Origin: Roseiconus nitratireducens
GTDB lineage: Bacteria; Planctomycetota; Planctomycetia; Pirellulales; Pirellulaceae
Reading direction: 5' to 3'
DNA: 64,000 bases
Assembly: GCF_008629675.1 (NCBI RefSeq)
Contig: NZ_VWOX01000006.1
Location: forward strand, 310,001 to 374,000
Shown here: in pieces, positions 44,982 to 54,572 of the stretch
Position numbering within the stretch: the stretch's first letter is position 1
Layout: each line of letters opens with the position of its first letter
Made by a program: the position numbers and the translations under genes
Notes under the pieces: generated by a model
Told to the model about the DNA's origin: nothing
Seen by the model: only the letters and a program-made list of their open reading frames with translations
The model's database searches: none

Positions 44982-46295
44982 TCAGTGCCGGCCGGCAGTC
45001 ATCGCCGAGGCGTGATCGAACACACTGGAATTCGATCGAAGATGAACCTCTTCCATCACGAATCCGCTTTTCGGTAACGCAGGCAATCGCTGATAATCAA
45101 CAGTCAAATCCTGCTCTCGTGGAACTTGAAAGGTGAGAGACTGATTCAAGAACCGCGTCATCATCTTCATTAGCTCCAGTGCAACGGGCTCACCCGGACA
45201 GCGATGTCCTGTTCGGACGTCCCCTCCGCCCTGAGGCACGGAGTGAAATGGGCAATGCCCGGGATGTTCGAAGCGTGCTGCTTGAAATTGATTGGGATCA
45301 TTCCATCGCCGCGGGTCATGGTTGATTCCGTACAGGTCCAAGATCACATGTCTGCCGCGGGAAAACCGAAATCCGTGCCATTGAAAGCTTTTTCTCACAA
45401 TCGCAGCCAGAAACGGAAAGAACGGATAATACCGCCGCACTTCTTCCACAAACGAATGCACCGCGGTGTCCGTGCCGCTGTCAACGAATCGCCGTGCATC
45501 GGCGAAGCGATGCAACGCGTGTGCGACGAAGACCAGATAGACAGAGACGGCAACCGTTGGTCGCAAGAGGTTCAATAGTTCGACCCCTGCGGCTTGGCTG
45601 CTTAGCAGATCTCCCGCAAGGTCACGGTGCTGGGCGACTATCGCGGCCGGCGCCTGTGGCGGCAAATCCATTTCGCCAGATCTTATTCTCTTCACCAACT
45701 GGGACGCCCAACGGTTCGCTGCAATTCGATTCACTCGCGACCACCAGTGCTCGGGTCCAAAGTTTCCGGAGTCATCAAACAGAGCGGTCAGTTGAGCGCT
45801 ACGGCACCGCACCTCATCCTCACGAAGTGAAATACCGGCCCATTGACAAACGGTGCGGGTCAGCACTTCGGGCAGTTGCTGATAGAGAACGACCTGACGC
45901 TGTTCGCACCACCGACGGGCATACCTCAGCAACCATCCTTCGGCGATTCGGGCAATGCGATTCGCGTGTTCGGGTGTTGTCAACTGAACAAACAAGGCTT
46001 TTCGGTGCCGATGTTCCAGATCATCCAATCCCTGAACACCACCTTGTCCAAATAGGGTGTTTTGAATTCGCGACGGCGCCGCTCCCTCACGCCGCATGCG
46101 CCTTTCGTCGTAAAATACCCTCGCGGACTCCTCACCTGTCATGCAGATCACGCGTCGCAGTCTCAACCGGGTTGCAAAAGCGTCGCTTCGAAGTTGCCGA
46201 CAAGTTTTGGAAATGTACCGATACGGATCCGTGGCGAACCCGAACGAACTTTCGAACAGCCACGGCATACTCCGTCTTGTTGATATTTCTCTCAT
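44982..46295 (-). CDS. CYP152-type cytochrome P450 (fatty-acid peroxygenase)
   Basis: 437-aa P450 that should use hydrogen peroxide directly. Hallmarks of CYP152 are present: haem loop VPQGGGDVRTGHRCPGE with thiolate Cys366, and the I-helix pair Arg245-Pro246 in LLNLLRPTVAV, replacing the usual acid/alcohol pair so that the substrate carboxylate completes the active site. At the position that distinguishes hydroxylases from the decarboxylase OleT (His85 in OleT, Gln85 in P450-BSbeta), this protein has Gln88 (GVQGLDD), favouring alpha/beta-hydroxylation. ATG 46295 gives an N-terminus that aligns with CYP152 enzymes; the frame is open to 46334. It is convergent with the aconitase gene. Confidence 0.88.
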   Translation of the reverse strand: MREISTRRSMPWLFESSFGFATDPYRYISKTCRQLRSDAFATRLRLRRVICMTGEESARVFYDERRMRREGAAPSRIQNTLFGQGGVQGLDDLEHRHRKALFVQLTTPEHANRIARIAEGWLLRYARRWCEQRQVVLYQQLPEVLTRTVCQWAGISLREDEVRCRSAQLTALFDDSGNFGPEHWWSRVNRIAANRWASQLVKRIRSGEMDLPPQAPAAIVAQHRDLAGDLLSSQAAGVELLNLLRPTVAVSVYLVFVAHALHRFADARRFVDSGTDTAVHSFVEEVRRYYPFFPFLAAIVRKSFQWHGFRFSRGRHVILDLYGINHDPRRWNDPNQFQAARFEHPGHCPFHSVPQGGGDVRTGHRCPGEPVALELMKMMTRFLNQSLTFQVPREQDLTVDYQRLPALPKSGFVMEEVHLRSNSSVFDHASAMTAGRH

Positions 46296-46936
46296 CGTTC
46301 CAACCCTGAGTCGTGGGCAAAGAGTGGCAGTCAACTTGCATGGACCGACGAGCGATGAACGCGGCGTCGCGCCCGATCGACTGGGCGGCGTCCAACGGTC
46401 GTTGCGGCGTTTGCCTTAACGTCGCCATGTCGGAACCTCAACCATCACGTGGCGATGCGAGGATGGCGCACGCCACATTGAAACAGTGTGCGGCGACACA
46501 ACAGTCGTCGTTACGTTGACTTCGCGATAAGCGAGCTTTCTGCTTCAAGGTAGCGTTGCTGGCTCTCGCCTCGTCAAACGAGCAGGGCGCGTACCGATCT
46601 TCAATTTAAACTGGCCAAGAAACCCTTCCGGGGCTCCGAGCCAGGGCGATCATCGGAATCATCCCGAGGACAATTCCAGAACAGAGCGTCCACAGAATGT
46701 TCTAAAGGGGCTTCGAATGCATGATTTCGGACCAGTCTGGGGGAGGACCGTGAGGCCTGTTCCACCACTACAGTCCAGACCGTGCGACCATCGTCTGTGG
46801 GCAGCAACGCTGGGATTCGGACATCAGCGTTGTTCGGCAATGAATGTCATTCGGTGCCCTGGCGTGTTCACCGGTCGGGGTTCGCCAGTCGGGGTTCACC
46901 CCTCGGCAGACGGGCCGTGAGAGCCGCGGGCGGCTG
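46296..46936. other. 641-bp intergenic stretch, no convincing gene
   Basis: Only short frames are open here, none with a recognisable domain; the longest useful one (minus strand, 46601-46840) has no good start context. A 10-bp direct repeat GTCGGGGTTC occurs at 46874-46883 and 46888-46897. Confidence 0.5.
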
Positions 46937-47533
46937 TCACCGTCGCGCGCGGGTCGAAGGGAAACTGGAATCGGCTGCATCCCAACCTGCGGCGCCAACC
47001 AGCGGGACGAAACTGACTCCGCCCAAATCCTCTTCCTCGAACCGATCTTCCGACAAGCGCCGCATCCGAATCAATTGCTGGACGCTGCGGTGCTTCCCGA
47101 CGGGCATCACCAAGCGTCCCCCGACCGCCAGTTGGTCGGTCAGCGAAGGGGGGACTTGCGGTCCGCCCGCGGCCACGACGATCGCGTCGTAGGGGGCACG
47201 TTCCGGCCAGCCGTGTGTCCCGTCGCCGAAGTGAACTTGCACGTTGTCGTAGCCCAACTGGGCCAGCCGCCGGGCAGCGGATTCCGCAAGTTCAACGTGC
47301 CGCTCCACCGTGTCGACATGCTTGGCGATCCGACTGATCACCGCCGCGGCGTAGCCGGAACCGGTACCGATTTCCAACACGCGATCGGAGGGACCGAGCG
47401 ACAAGGCGTCGGTCATCATCGCGACAACGAACGGCTGAGAGATGGTCTGGTTCTTGCCGATCGGCAACGGCTGATCGAAGTACGCCTGATCGCGAAAATC
47501 ATCCGGAACAAATTGCTCGCGAGAAACTTGCAA
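46937..47533 (-). CDS. pcm: Protein-L-isoaspartate O-methyltransferase, start unclear
   Basis: SAM-dependent repair enzyme that methylates L-isoaspartyl residues in aged proteins. The visible part has the PCMT motifs YFDQPLPIGKNQTISQP, VLEIGTGSGYAAAVI (SAM motif I), FGDGTHGWPERAPYDAIVV and GGRLVMPVG. The coordinates given use TTG 47533, which yields 198 aa, shorter than usual. The same frame continues upstream to a TGA at 47651-47653, and that stretch encodes the expected PCMT N-terminal helix (GFTNEAVLDAILQVSREQFV), but it contains no ATG, GTG or TTG. Initiation at a rare codon (CTG or ATC/ATT) or a lost start is likely. It lies downstream of dodecin on the same strand. Confidence 0.85.
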   Translation of the reverse strand: MQVSREQFVPDDFRDQAYFDQPLPIGKNQTISQPFVVAMMTDALSLGPSDRVLEIGTGSGYAAAVISRIAKHVDTVERHVELAESAARRLAQLGYDNVQVHFGDGTHGWPERAPYDAIVVAAGGPQVPPSLTDQLAVGGRLVMPVGKHRSVQQLIRMRRLSEDRFEEEDLGGVSFVPLVGAAGWDAADSSFPSTRARR

Positions 47534-47701
47534 GATGGCATCCAGAACGGCTTCATTGGTGAAACCGCGACGTCGAATCAGCCGGCCGAGCTGCTGCCGC
47601 TTGGAAGCAAACTCCTTGGCACGGCTGTCAGGTTCTCTCGTCTCGATTGGTCACAAACCCAATGGTGTTCAGGCGGAAGGAGGATTCACGGCGTTGTCGA
47701 A

Positions 47702-47908
47702 TTATTTCGACTCGACCGCAAAGGCAATGTCCATGGTCACCTTGTAGGAAATGATCTTGTCTCCTTTGACTTTGGCGGTCCAGTCGGTCACTTTCACGCC
47801 GCTGATGCCGCGAATGGTCTTGGCCGCATTGGCCACACCCAAGTTGACCGCGTCGTCAAAGCTCTCGTGGGACGTCGACACGATTTGAACCACTTTTGCA
47901 AGTTCCAT
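47702..47908 (-). CDS. Dodecin, flavin-storage protein
   Basis: 68-aa protein matching dodecins, which assemble as dodecamers that bind riboflavin, FMN or related flavins. The sequence follows the family from end to end: KVVQIVSTSHESFDDAVNLG, ANAAKTIRGISGVKV and the IISYKVTMDIAFAVE strand. The aromatic residue (Trp) expected to stack on the flavin is in KVTDWTAKV. The gene is upstream of pcm on the same strand, with about 50 bp to the pcm reading frame, and is probably its promoter-proximal partner. Confidence 0.92.
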   Translation of the reverse strand: MELAKVVQIVSTSHESFDDAVNLGVANAAKTIRGISGVKVTDWTAKVKGDKIISYKVTMDIAFAVESK

Positions 47909-48112
47909 GACATTTCCTCAGCGGAATCGGTGAAGCACAGGGAAATCCTGTGAAGTACAGGTGGATTGTACAACAAAACGCTCGAACCAGCCCGCTGGTC
48001 CGAGCGTCATCGACGGCAGCCGCAACATGATGCCACGCGAGGTTATCCCAACGCCTGGACGATCGATTGCTGACGCCGCCTGCTTTGATCTTTCGATGCT
48101 GCGAACTGAAAA

Positions 48113-48592
48113 TCAACTTTCGCCGCGAATCTGAATCCGCCGCGGTTTGCTTTCCTCGGCCTTTTTCAGAACCAATTTCAAAACGCCGTCTTTGAGCGTG
48201 GCATCGATGTCGGAGTCTTCGACGGTCCGGGGCAGCGTGAAGCTCCGTTGCACCCGAGTGTAGCGACGCTCTTGCAAATGCGTCTTCTTCTTCTTTCCGT
48301 TGCCGCCCTCGTCCGACTTGCTACTACGTTCTGCCTTGATGGTCAAAACGCCGTTCTCGATGTTGACGTCGACTTCTTCCGGCTTGAAGCCAGGCATCTC
48401 CGCTTCGACCGTGATGCTGTCGTCGTCTTCTTCCACATCGACGGGATAGGCCGACAGCCCCGACTCGGCCGACACCGGACCGAACATGCCCCGGAACAAT
48501 TGGCTCATCCGATTCTCCAACGACGAAAACGGATCGTCGTACAGACGCGAAACTTGATTCTGGTTTTCACCTCGGCTCAACGCGTTACTCAT
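48113..48592 (-). CDS. Small heat-shock protein, Hsp20/alpha-crystallin family
   Basis: 159-aa ATP-independent chaperone. A flexible N-terminus (LYDDPFSSLENRMSQLFRGMFG) precedes the alpha-crystallin domain (about residues 45-150), with DSITVEAEMPGFKPEEVDVNI, the insertion rich in Lys/Gly (SDEGGNGKKKKTH), RRYTRVQRSFTLP and the A-x-x-x-x-G-V-L motif ATLKDGVLKL. ATG 48592 is chosen; the open frame upstream to 48700 is unconserved. It probably protects proteins under heat or other stress. No sigma-32-type element was identified in the 536-bp upstream gap. Confidence 0.93.
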   Translation of the reverse strand: MSNALSRGENQNQVSRLYDDPFSSLENRMSQLFRGMFGPVSAESGLSAYPVDVEEDDDSITVEAEMPGFKPEEVDVNIENGVLTIKAERSSKSDEGGNGKKKKTHLQERRYTRVQRSFTLPRTVEDSDIDATLKDGVLKLVLKKAEESKPRRIQIRGES

Positions 48593-49128
48593 CGCGATGC
48601 TCCCTCCACTGTCAGTTTGATTGAATGGATTGATGATTCGGCAACTGCGCGAAGCACGAACCGAACGTGAAGATTTCCGGTGGCGTCCGGCGCAGTTCAC
48701 ACGTCCGGCAAGCGTTGCAAAACTTGCGCCACCGCCGGATCAAGGCCTCATCCGGTCCGTTTAAAATGTCCCCGGACCGCTTGCAGGGCTTCAAAGCACC
48801 TTCGTGAAGCCCAAGCTGTCCTGCAACAACAAGATTGGTCCGCCGACGCGACCGTTTGGGCGTCGGAATCATCTTCCGATTCGTTTGTCCACGATGACCG
48901 GATGGCGCCAGTGCGGTAGGCGCGCCCCGTCACGCGCGCGCCCGCAGTGCACAATTCTGCGACCCGCTGCAAACAATTGCCTTTCCTGCTGCCGGAAACT
49001 TTTCGATCAACCTGAACTCCGGCTCGCTCCAAGATCTTGGCTGCCGGCACGCCGCTTGCTACCTGGATGGACGGCGTCATCCGTCAGATGGACGGCATCA
49101 TCCGTCATCCCCCTCCGAGGCAAATGCC
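48593..49128. repeat. 536-bp gene-free stretch with a 21-bp tandem duplication
   Basis: Two adjacent 21-bp units at 49066-49086 and 49087-49107 differ at one base; they end 21 bp before the glycosyltransferase start. The rest shows no gene on either strand, although it must hold the promoters of the divergent hsp20 and glycosyltransferase genes. Confidence 0.65.
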
Positions 49129-50220
49129 GTGAGGATTGCGCAAATCGCTCCGTTGGCCGAAAGCGTCCCCCCGAAGACCTATGGTGGCATTGAACGTGTC
49201 GTCCACTACCTGACCGAAGACCTGGTGTCACTCGGACACGATGTGATTCTGTTTGCTAGCGGCGATTCCCGCACGAAAGCGGATTTGGTTTCAATCGTCA
49301 AAGCGTCCCTGCGCACGTCATCCGGCGGCCAGGACCCGGTGATCCGCCAACTATGTCAGATCGCCGAAGTCGTCCGCCTGTCGCCCAAGTTCGACGTGCT
49401 GCATTTCCACACCGATTTCCTGCATTTCCCGGTGTGTCGTTTCTTGAACACGCCGATGGTCACCACGCTGCACGGCCGATTGGACTTGCCGGACTATCCG
49501 ATGCTGTTTGAAGAGTACAACGAACTGCCGGTGGTGTCGATTTCGTTTGCCCAGCGAGCTCCCGTGCCGGGGGCCAACTGGATCGACAACGTCTACAACG
49601 GGACTCCGCTGGAAAACTACGTGTTCCGAGACACGCCCGACAATTACTTCGCATTTCTGGGGCGGTTGAGCCCGGAGAAAGGGCCAACCGACGCGATCCG
49701 CATCGCCCAGCGGCTTGGAGTGCCGCTGAAGATCGCTGCCAAGATCGATGCGGTGGATCGTGATTACTTTGAAAAAGAGGTCCGCCCTTTGCTGGATGAT
49801 CCGTTGATCGAGTACATCGGGGAGGTCGACGAGAACGGCAAGAATGAATTGCTCGGCGGTGCCCGGGCGCTGCTGTTTCCGATCGCCTGGCCGGAGCCGT
49901 TCGGCCTGGTCATGACCGAGGCAATGGCTTGCGGGACACCGGTGGTTGCGCGCCGCAACGGATCGGTCGAAGAAGTGATGCGCAACGGCGTTTCCGGATT
50001 CGTCGTCGATGACCTCGACCAGGCGGTGGCGGCCGCGGCCAAGGTGGACCAAATCGATCGACGGGGCTGCCGACGTTACTTTGAAGATCACTTCAGTGTT
50101 CGACGCATGACCGAAGGTTATCTCCAGGTCTACACGCAACTGATTGGCGAGCGTCAAACCGCCCCCTCCCGATCCCCTTTCGACCTACGCCCCATTCATC
50201 CACACGCCCGCCCCATCTGA
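49129..50220 (+). CDS. Glycosyltransferase family 4 (GT-B) enzyme
   Basis: 363-aa retaining GT-B glycosyltransferase using a nucleotide sugar. The N-terminal domain has the PPKTYGGIERVVHYL acceptor/donor loop and VTTLHGRLDLPD. The C-terminal domain holds FLGRLSPEKGPTDAIRIA and the E-x7-E motif region (AWPEPFGLVMTEAMACGTPVV) typical of GT4. The GTG start at 49129 is preferred because the first residues (MRIAQIAPLAESVPP) match the family. It lies 166 bp upstream of a glucosidase/debranching gene on the same strand, which suggests a shared alpha-glucan or glucoside pathway. The donor and acceptor cannot be determined. Confidence 0.9.
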   Translation: MRIAQIAPLAESVPPKTYGGIERVVHYLTEDLVSLGHDVILFASGDSRTKADLVSIVKASLRTSSGGQDPVIRQLCQIAEVVRLSPKFDVLHFHTDFLHFPVCRFLNTPMVTTLHGRLDLPDYPMLFEEYNELPVVSISFAQRAPVPGANWIDNVYNGTPLENYVFRDTPDNYFAFLGRLSPEKGPTDAIRIAQRLGVPLKIAAKIDAVDRDYFEKEVRPLLDDPLIEYIGEVDENGKNELLGGARALLFPIAWPEPFGLVMTEAMACGTPVVARRNGSVEEVMRNGVSGFVVDDLDQAVAAAAKVDQIDRRGCRRYFEDHFSVRRMTEGYLQVYTQLIGERQTAPSRSPFDLRPIHPHARPI

Positions 50221-50386
50221 TTCCGCCATCGATTCCTGCCGACCGTGTTCTCGTCGATCGGGTCCTTGTCGATCACGAGGTAAGCCATTGGCAGGTTCCG
50301 CCTTGCAAAGCGGGGTGGACCGAAGGCGACCCTTTGAACCTGAGATTCGGGCCAGCATCCGGAAGCACGCTCGGGGAGATCATGCC

Positions 50387-52549
50387 ATGACGGACATCTG
50401 TTCAACCGACTCCTGCGAATTGACGTCAAGTTCGCATCCCTCCGGCGACGGCGGCCAAGTTTTGAAACAGGCGGACACGTTCGCCGTCTTCGGGCGGATG
50501 GGACAAATCAGTTCCTGCCAGAGCGGTGACCAGGGCCTCTTCCATTTGGGCACTCGACACCTGTCGGCCTGGGAACTGTCCGTCGGCGGCCACCGTCCGA
50601 TGGTGCTCAATTCCACCATGAAGCAAGACAACAGTCTGCTCGTGGTTCAGATGACGACGCCGGACATTCGGTTGGACGACGAAACGATGCTGCCGCACGG
50701 AACCCTGCACGTGTTTCGGTCGTTGATCGTGCACGAGTCCACCTTCTACGAGCACTGTCGACTGACGAACTATTCACGGCGCCCCTTGGAATTGACTCTG
50801 GAATATCGGTACGACGCCGATTTCCGTGACATCTTCGAAGTCCGCGGCGCCCACCGCAGTCAACGTGGCAGCCTGTTCGCTCCGCAGGCCGACGGTGATT
50901 CGGCGGTGCTCGGCTACCAGGGACTGGACGGACAAACCCGCAAAACGATGATCGAATTCGACGGCGAAATCGAATCGTTGCAAACCGACCACTGCCTGCT
51001 GCGGCTGCGGTTGGATGTCGGCGAAGAACGAACGATTCATGCGACGGTGCATTGCAGCGACAGGCCCCATCCCCGGGAGGTCAAGAATCAAGCCGCGGCA
51101 ATCGCGGAAACCACGGCCCGATTGCAACGCGAGGCGGAGCGGTCGACGGTGGTGTTCACCTCGAACGAACAGTTCAACGAGTGGATCGATCGCTCCGTGG
51201 CGGATCTCCGGATGCTGGTGACGGAAACCGACTACGGCAGCTATCCGTACGCCGGAGTCCCCTGGTTTGCGACGCCATTCGGCCGCGACGGTCTGATCAC
51301 GGCCTTGGAAACCCTCTGGATGGATCCCCAACTGTCGCGGGGCGTGCTGAGTTTTCTCGCCGCAACGCAGGCAACCGACGTGGACCCGGTGTCGGAAGCC
51401 GAGCCGGGCAAGATCATCCACGAAATGAGAGAAGGAGAGATGGCGGCGCTGGGCGAGGTTCCGTTCCGACGCTACTACGGCACCGTCGATGCTACGCCGT
51501 TGTTTGTGATGCTTGCCGGTCAATACCATCGTCGCACCGGGGACCGAGGCTTCATCGAATCGATTTGGCCAAACATCCGTCGGGCGGTTCGTTGGATCGA
51601 CGATTTCGGCGACTACGACGGAGACGGATTTGTCGAGTACGCGTCCCACAACGAACGCGGACTGGTTCATCAATGCTGGAAGGATTCGGACGACTCCATC
51701 TTCCACGCCGACGGGACCGATGCGACCGGTCCGATCGCAGCTAGCGAGGTGCAAGGCTATGTCTACCAAGCGAAGCAGCTGGCCGCGGAACTTGCCGACG
51801 TGATGGGCGAAGCCTCCTGGGCCGAGAAACTGCGACGCGAGTCCGAGCAGTTGCGATCGGCATTCCACGAAGCGTTTTGGGTTGACGAGATCCAAACCTA
51901 CGCGATCGCGTTGGACGGTCAGAAACGCCCTTGCGCGGTCCACAATTCCAACATCGGACACCTGCTGTACACCGGCATCGTTCCGTCCGATTTCGCTGAG
52001 CCGGTTTGCCTGGCATTGACCGCCGAATCGACATTCAACGGTTGGGGAATCCGTACGATTTCCGAGGGCGAGGTTCGCTACAACCCGATGTCTTATCACA
52101 ACGGATCGGTGTGGCCACACGACACGGCCATCGGAATCGCCGGGCTCTGCCGATACGGATTCCGAGAACAGGCGATGGAGATCGCGACGGGGTTGTTCAG
52201 CGCGTCACTTTTCAACGAGCTGCACCGGCTGCCGGAACTCTTCTGCGGCTTTGATCGAATGACCGGACACGCACCGACCTTGTATCCGGTCGCCTGTTCC
52301 CCCCAAGCCTGGGCGGCGGGAGCGGTGTTCCTGATTTTGCAATCGATCCTGGGTCTGTCATTCGCTTCGACCAAACCGCACGTGCGGTTCGATTCGCCGC
52401 AGCTGCCGCCCTATCTGAATTGGGTCCGAATCCAAAACCTGCGTGTCGGCAACGGCGTGGTCGATCTGGCCCTGCGTCGGCATCCGCGAGACGTCGGAAT
52501 GAACGTGGAGCGAAAGCGGGGCGACATCCAAATCGTGATCACGGGGTAG
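50387..52549 (+). CDS. Glycogen debranching-type amylo-alpha-1,6-glucosidase
   Basis: 720-aa protein with the bacterial glycogen-debranching N-terminal domain (about residues 25-245) and a (alpha/alpha)6-barrel glucosidase domain (about 260-705). Visible family motifs are PYAGVPWFATPFGRDGLITAL, WRDYDGDGFVEY-like DYDGDGFVEYASHNERGLVHQCWKD-region acids, and YNPMSYHNGSVWPHD, with acidic residues expected for the inverting mechanism. It should remove alpha-1,6-linked glucose from glycogen-like polymers or related glucosides. ATG 50387 is chosen over the in-frame start at 50144, which overlaps the glycosyltransferase. The 3' end overlaps the convergent helicase gene by 11 bp. Confidence 0.88.
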   Translation: MTDICSTDSCELTSSSHPSGDGGQVLKQADTFAVFGRMGQISSCQSGDQGLFHLGTRHLSAWELSVGGHRPMVLNSTMKQDNSLLVVQMTTPDIRLDDETMLPHGTLHVFRSLIVHESTFYEHCRLTNYSRRPLELTLEYRYDADFRDIFEVRGAHRSQRGSLFAPQADGDSAVLGYQGLDGQTRKTMIEFDGEIESLQTDHCLLRLRLDVGEERTIHATVHCSDRPHPREVKNQAAAIAETTARLQREAERSTVVFTSNEQFNEWIDRSVADLRMLVTETDYGSYPYAGVPWFATPFGRDGLITALETLWMDPQLSRGVLSFLAATQATDVDPVSEAEPGKIIHEMREGEMAALGEVPFRRYYGTVDATPLFVMLAGQYHRRTGDRGFIESIWPNIRRAVRWIDDFGDYDGDGFVEYASHNERGLVHQCWKDSDDSIFHADGTDATGPIAASEVQGYVYQAKQLAAELADVMGEASWAEKLRRESEQLRSAFHEAFWVDEIQTYAIALDGQKRPCAVHNSNIGHLLYTGIVPSDFAEPVCLALTAESTFNGWGIRTISEGEVRYNPMSYHNGSVWPHDTAIGIAGLCRYGFREQAMEIATGLFSASLFNELHRLPELFCGFDRMTGHAPTLYPVACSPQAWAAGAVFLILQSILGLSFASTKPHVRFDSPQLPPYLNWVRIQNLRVGNGVVDLALRRHPRDVGMNVERKRGDIQIVITG

Positions 52550-54557
52550 GCGACCGAAACCGGTTTCCAGCGGTGGCTCGCTTCTTGCGGAATTGATTCG
52601 GATTCTGCGCCCGGCCGGTGGCTTCGTAGAGGAACTGGCTGGGGATGGTCGGTCGCGGTTTGCCCCATTTGCGGCGGGTCAATGCCATCGACAACGTCAA
52701 CTTTTCTTGCGCCCGAGTGATTCCGACGTAGCACAACCGCCGCTCTTCGGCGATGTCCTCGTCACGACCGGATTTGACGCTGCGGCTGTGCGGCAACAGC
52801 CCTTCTTCCATGCCGACCATGTAGACGACCGGAAACTCCAACCCCTTGGCGGCGTGCAGGGTCAGCAGCCAGACGGCGTTCTGCAGGGCCAACTTGTCTT
52901 TTTCGTTGCCCATTTCCCGCCCGGTCAGGGCGATGTCGGCCAGGAAACCGGTCAAGTCGGCTTCGTCGCGACTGTCCTCAAAGGCCGACATGGCGTTGGC
53001 GACTTCGCCCAGGGATGCCAGTCTCGCCTGCCGGTCCTCGGGCTCGTCGTAGAGTCGATTGATCTCGTCCGCGTAGGCGGTGCGGGTGACCAACGTTTCC
53101 ATGGCGGCCGAAAGTGAATCTTGCCGAGCGCGCTGTTGCACATCCTGCAGCAGCGAACGCAACGAGTCGATGCCCCGCTGAGCCGCGGGGGTGAGTTGCG
53201 AAACGACTTCGGGCCGCTGCATCACCTGCCAGATCGAAACGCCGTCAGCGACGGCGTGCTCCATCAACGTTTTGACGCTTTTGGGGCTGAGCCCTCGTGC
53301 CGGGGTGTTGATCACGCGCAACAGCGAGACTTCGTCGTCCGGTTGGTCGATCCATTTCAGATAGGCGACCATGTCCCTGACTTCGCGGCGATCAAAAAAG
53401 GACTGACTGCCCAGCATCACGTAGGGCACGTTGGCCTTGCGCAATTCGGTTTCGAATAATCGGGGTTGTTCATTGGTCCGAAACAGGATCGCGATGTCCC
53501 GTGGCGGAAGGTGCTCGTTCTCGATCAAGTGTTTGATCTCGCCGACCACCGACTCGGCCTCCTTGATTTCGTCTTTGTGCTGGGCGATCCGAGGCCGGAT
53601 GCCGTCGGGACGAGACGGTCGAAGGACCTTGTCGTGGCGCTCGGCGTTGAATTGAATCAACCGGTTGGCCATCTCCAGAATCGCGCCGCAACTTCGGTAA
53701 TTGGACTCCAGGCAAACGATCTTGGCTTCCGGCCAATCGTTCTTGAAGTTCAAAATGTGGGTCACGTCCGCACCACGCCACGCGTAGATGGACTGATCGT
53801 CGTCGCCGACGACGCACAGATTGCGGTGCTTCGCCGCCAGGTGACGCGTGATCCGGTACTGGCTGCCGTTGGTGTCCTGGTACTCATCGACCAGGATGTG
53901 ATCGAAGCGGCCGGCTTCGATGTCGCGAACCTGCTCGTGTTCGCTCAGCAACACTTCGGTCTGCAGCAGCAGGTCGTCGAAATCCATTGCGCCACGACTT
54001 TTCAGTCCGGTCTGGTAGCGGCGGTATCCGGCAGCAGCCAAATGTTCCTTGTCGGTCGAAGCCATCATCGGCGCCTGGTCGGGATGCACCGAGGCATTCT
54101 TCCAATTGCTGATGATCGCCAGCAGGTCGCTGGGCTTGAGCGCGGCGGTCGGCAACCGCAGTTCACGCAGCACCGCCCGGGCCAGGGATTCCTGGTCGCT
54201 GCGATCATAGATCGAAAACTTGGCCGGGTAGCCCAGAGCCGTGGCGTGACGCCGAAGAAGACGGACGCAATGGGCGTGGAACGTGCTGATCGTCGGTTCG
54301 GGACGTTTGTCTTTCTTTCGTCCGCGTTTGACCTTGGATCCGAGCAATTCGCCGACGCGCTCCTTCATCTCGCCGGCCGCCTTGTTGGTGAAGGTCACCG
54401 CCAGAATCCTGTCCGGCGGCGTCCCATGACGGATCAGATTCGCGATCCGAAAGGTCACCACCCGCGTCTTGCCGGTTCCGGCCCCTGCCAGGACCAACAG
54501 GGGACCGGAAAGTGTTTCAACGGCGTCCGATTGCGCCGGGTTCAATCCGTGAGCCAA
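52539..54557 (-). CDS. UvrD/PcrA/Rep-type DNA helicase
   Basis: 672-aa superfamily 1A 3'-5' helicase used in repair and replication restart. All helicase motifs are visible: Q-motif/LNPAQSDAVE, Walker A GAGTGKTRVV (about residues 26-35), motif II DEYQDTN, motif III GDDDQSIYAWRG, motif IV NYRSCG, motif V LHAAKGLEFPVVY and motif VI YVGITRAQ. The length matches Rep/PcrA (about 670-720 aa), and the C-terminal tail is short and basic. It cannot be assigned to Rep versus PcrA by eye. It overlaps the convergent glucosidase gene by 11 bp, and the next upstream gene on the same strand is a small exported protein 15 bp away. Confidence 0.95.
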   Translation of the reverse strand: MAHGLNPAQSDAVETLSGPLLVLAGAGTGKTRVVTFRIANLIRHGTPPDRILAVTFTNKAAGEMKERVGELLGSKVKRGRKKDKRPEPTISTFHAHCVRLLRRHATALGYPAKFSIYDRSDQESLARAVLRELRLPTAALKPSDLLAIISNWKNASVHPDQAPMMASTDKEHLAAAGYRRYQTGLKSRGAMDFDDLLLQTEVLLSEHEQVRDIEAGRFDHILVDEYQDTNGSQYRITRHLAAKHRNLCVVGDDDQSIYAWRGADVTHILNFKNDWPEAKIVCLESNYRSCGAILEMANRLIQFNAERHDKVLRPSRPDGIRPRIAQHKDEIKEAESVVGEIKHLIENEHLPPRDIAILFRTNEQPRLFETELRKANVPYVMLGSQSFFDRREVRDMVAYLKWIDQPDDEVSLLRVINTPARGLSPKSVKTLMEHAVADGVSIWQVMQRPEVVSQLTPAAQRGIDSLRSLLQDVQQRARQDSLSAAMETLVTRTAYADEINRLYDEPEDRQARLASLGEVANAMSAFEDSRDEADLTGFLADIALTGREMGNEKDKLALQNAVWLLTLHAAKGLEFPVVYMVGMEEGLLPHSRSVKSGRDEDIAEERRLCYVGITRAQEKLTLSMALTRRKWGKPRPTIPSQFLYEATGRAQNPNQFRKKRATAGNRFRSPTP

Positions 54558-54572
54558 AGAGAATCCCTTGCG

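Noticed and set aside
46601..46840. Small minus-strand gene
   Set aside because: No domain, no supportive start context and no neighbour relation; kept as unassigned.
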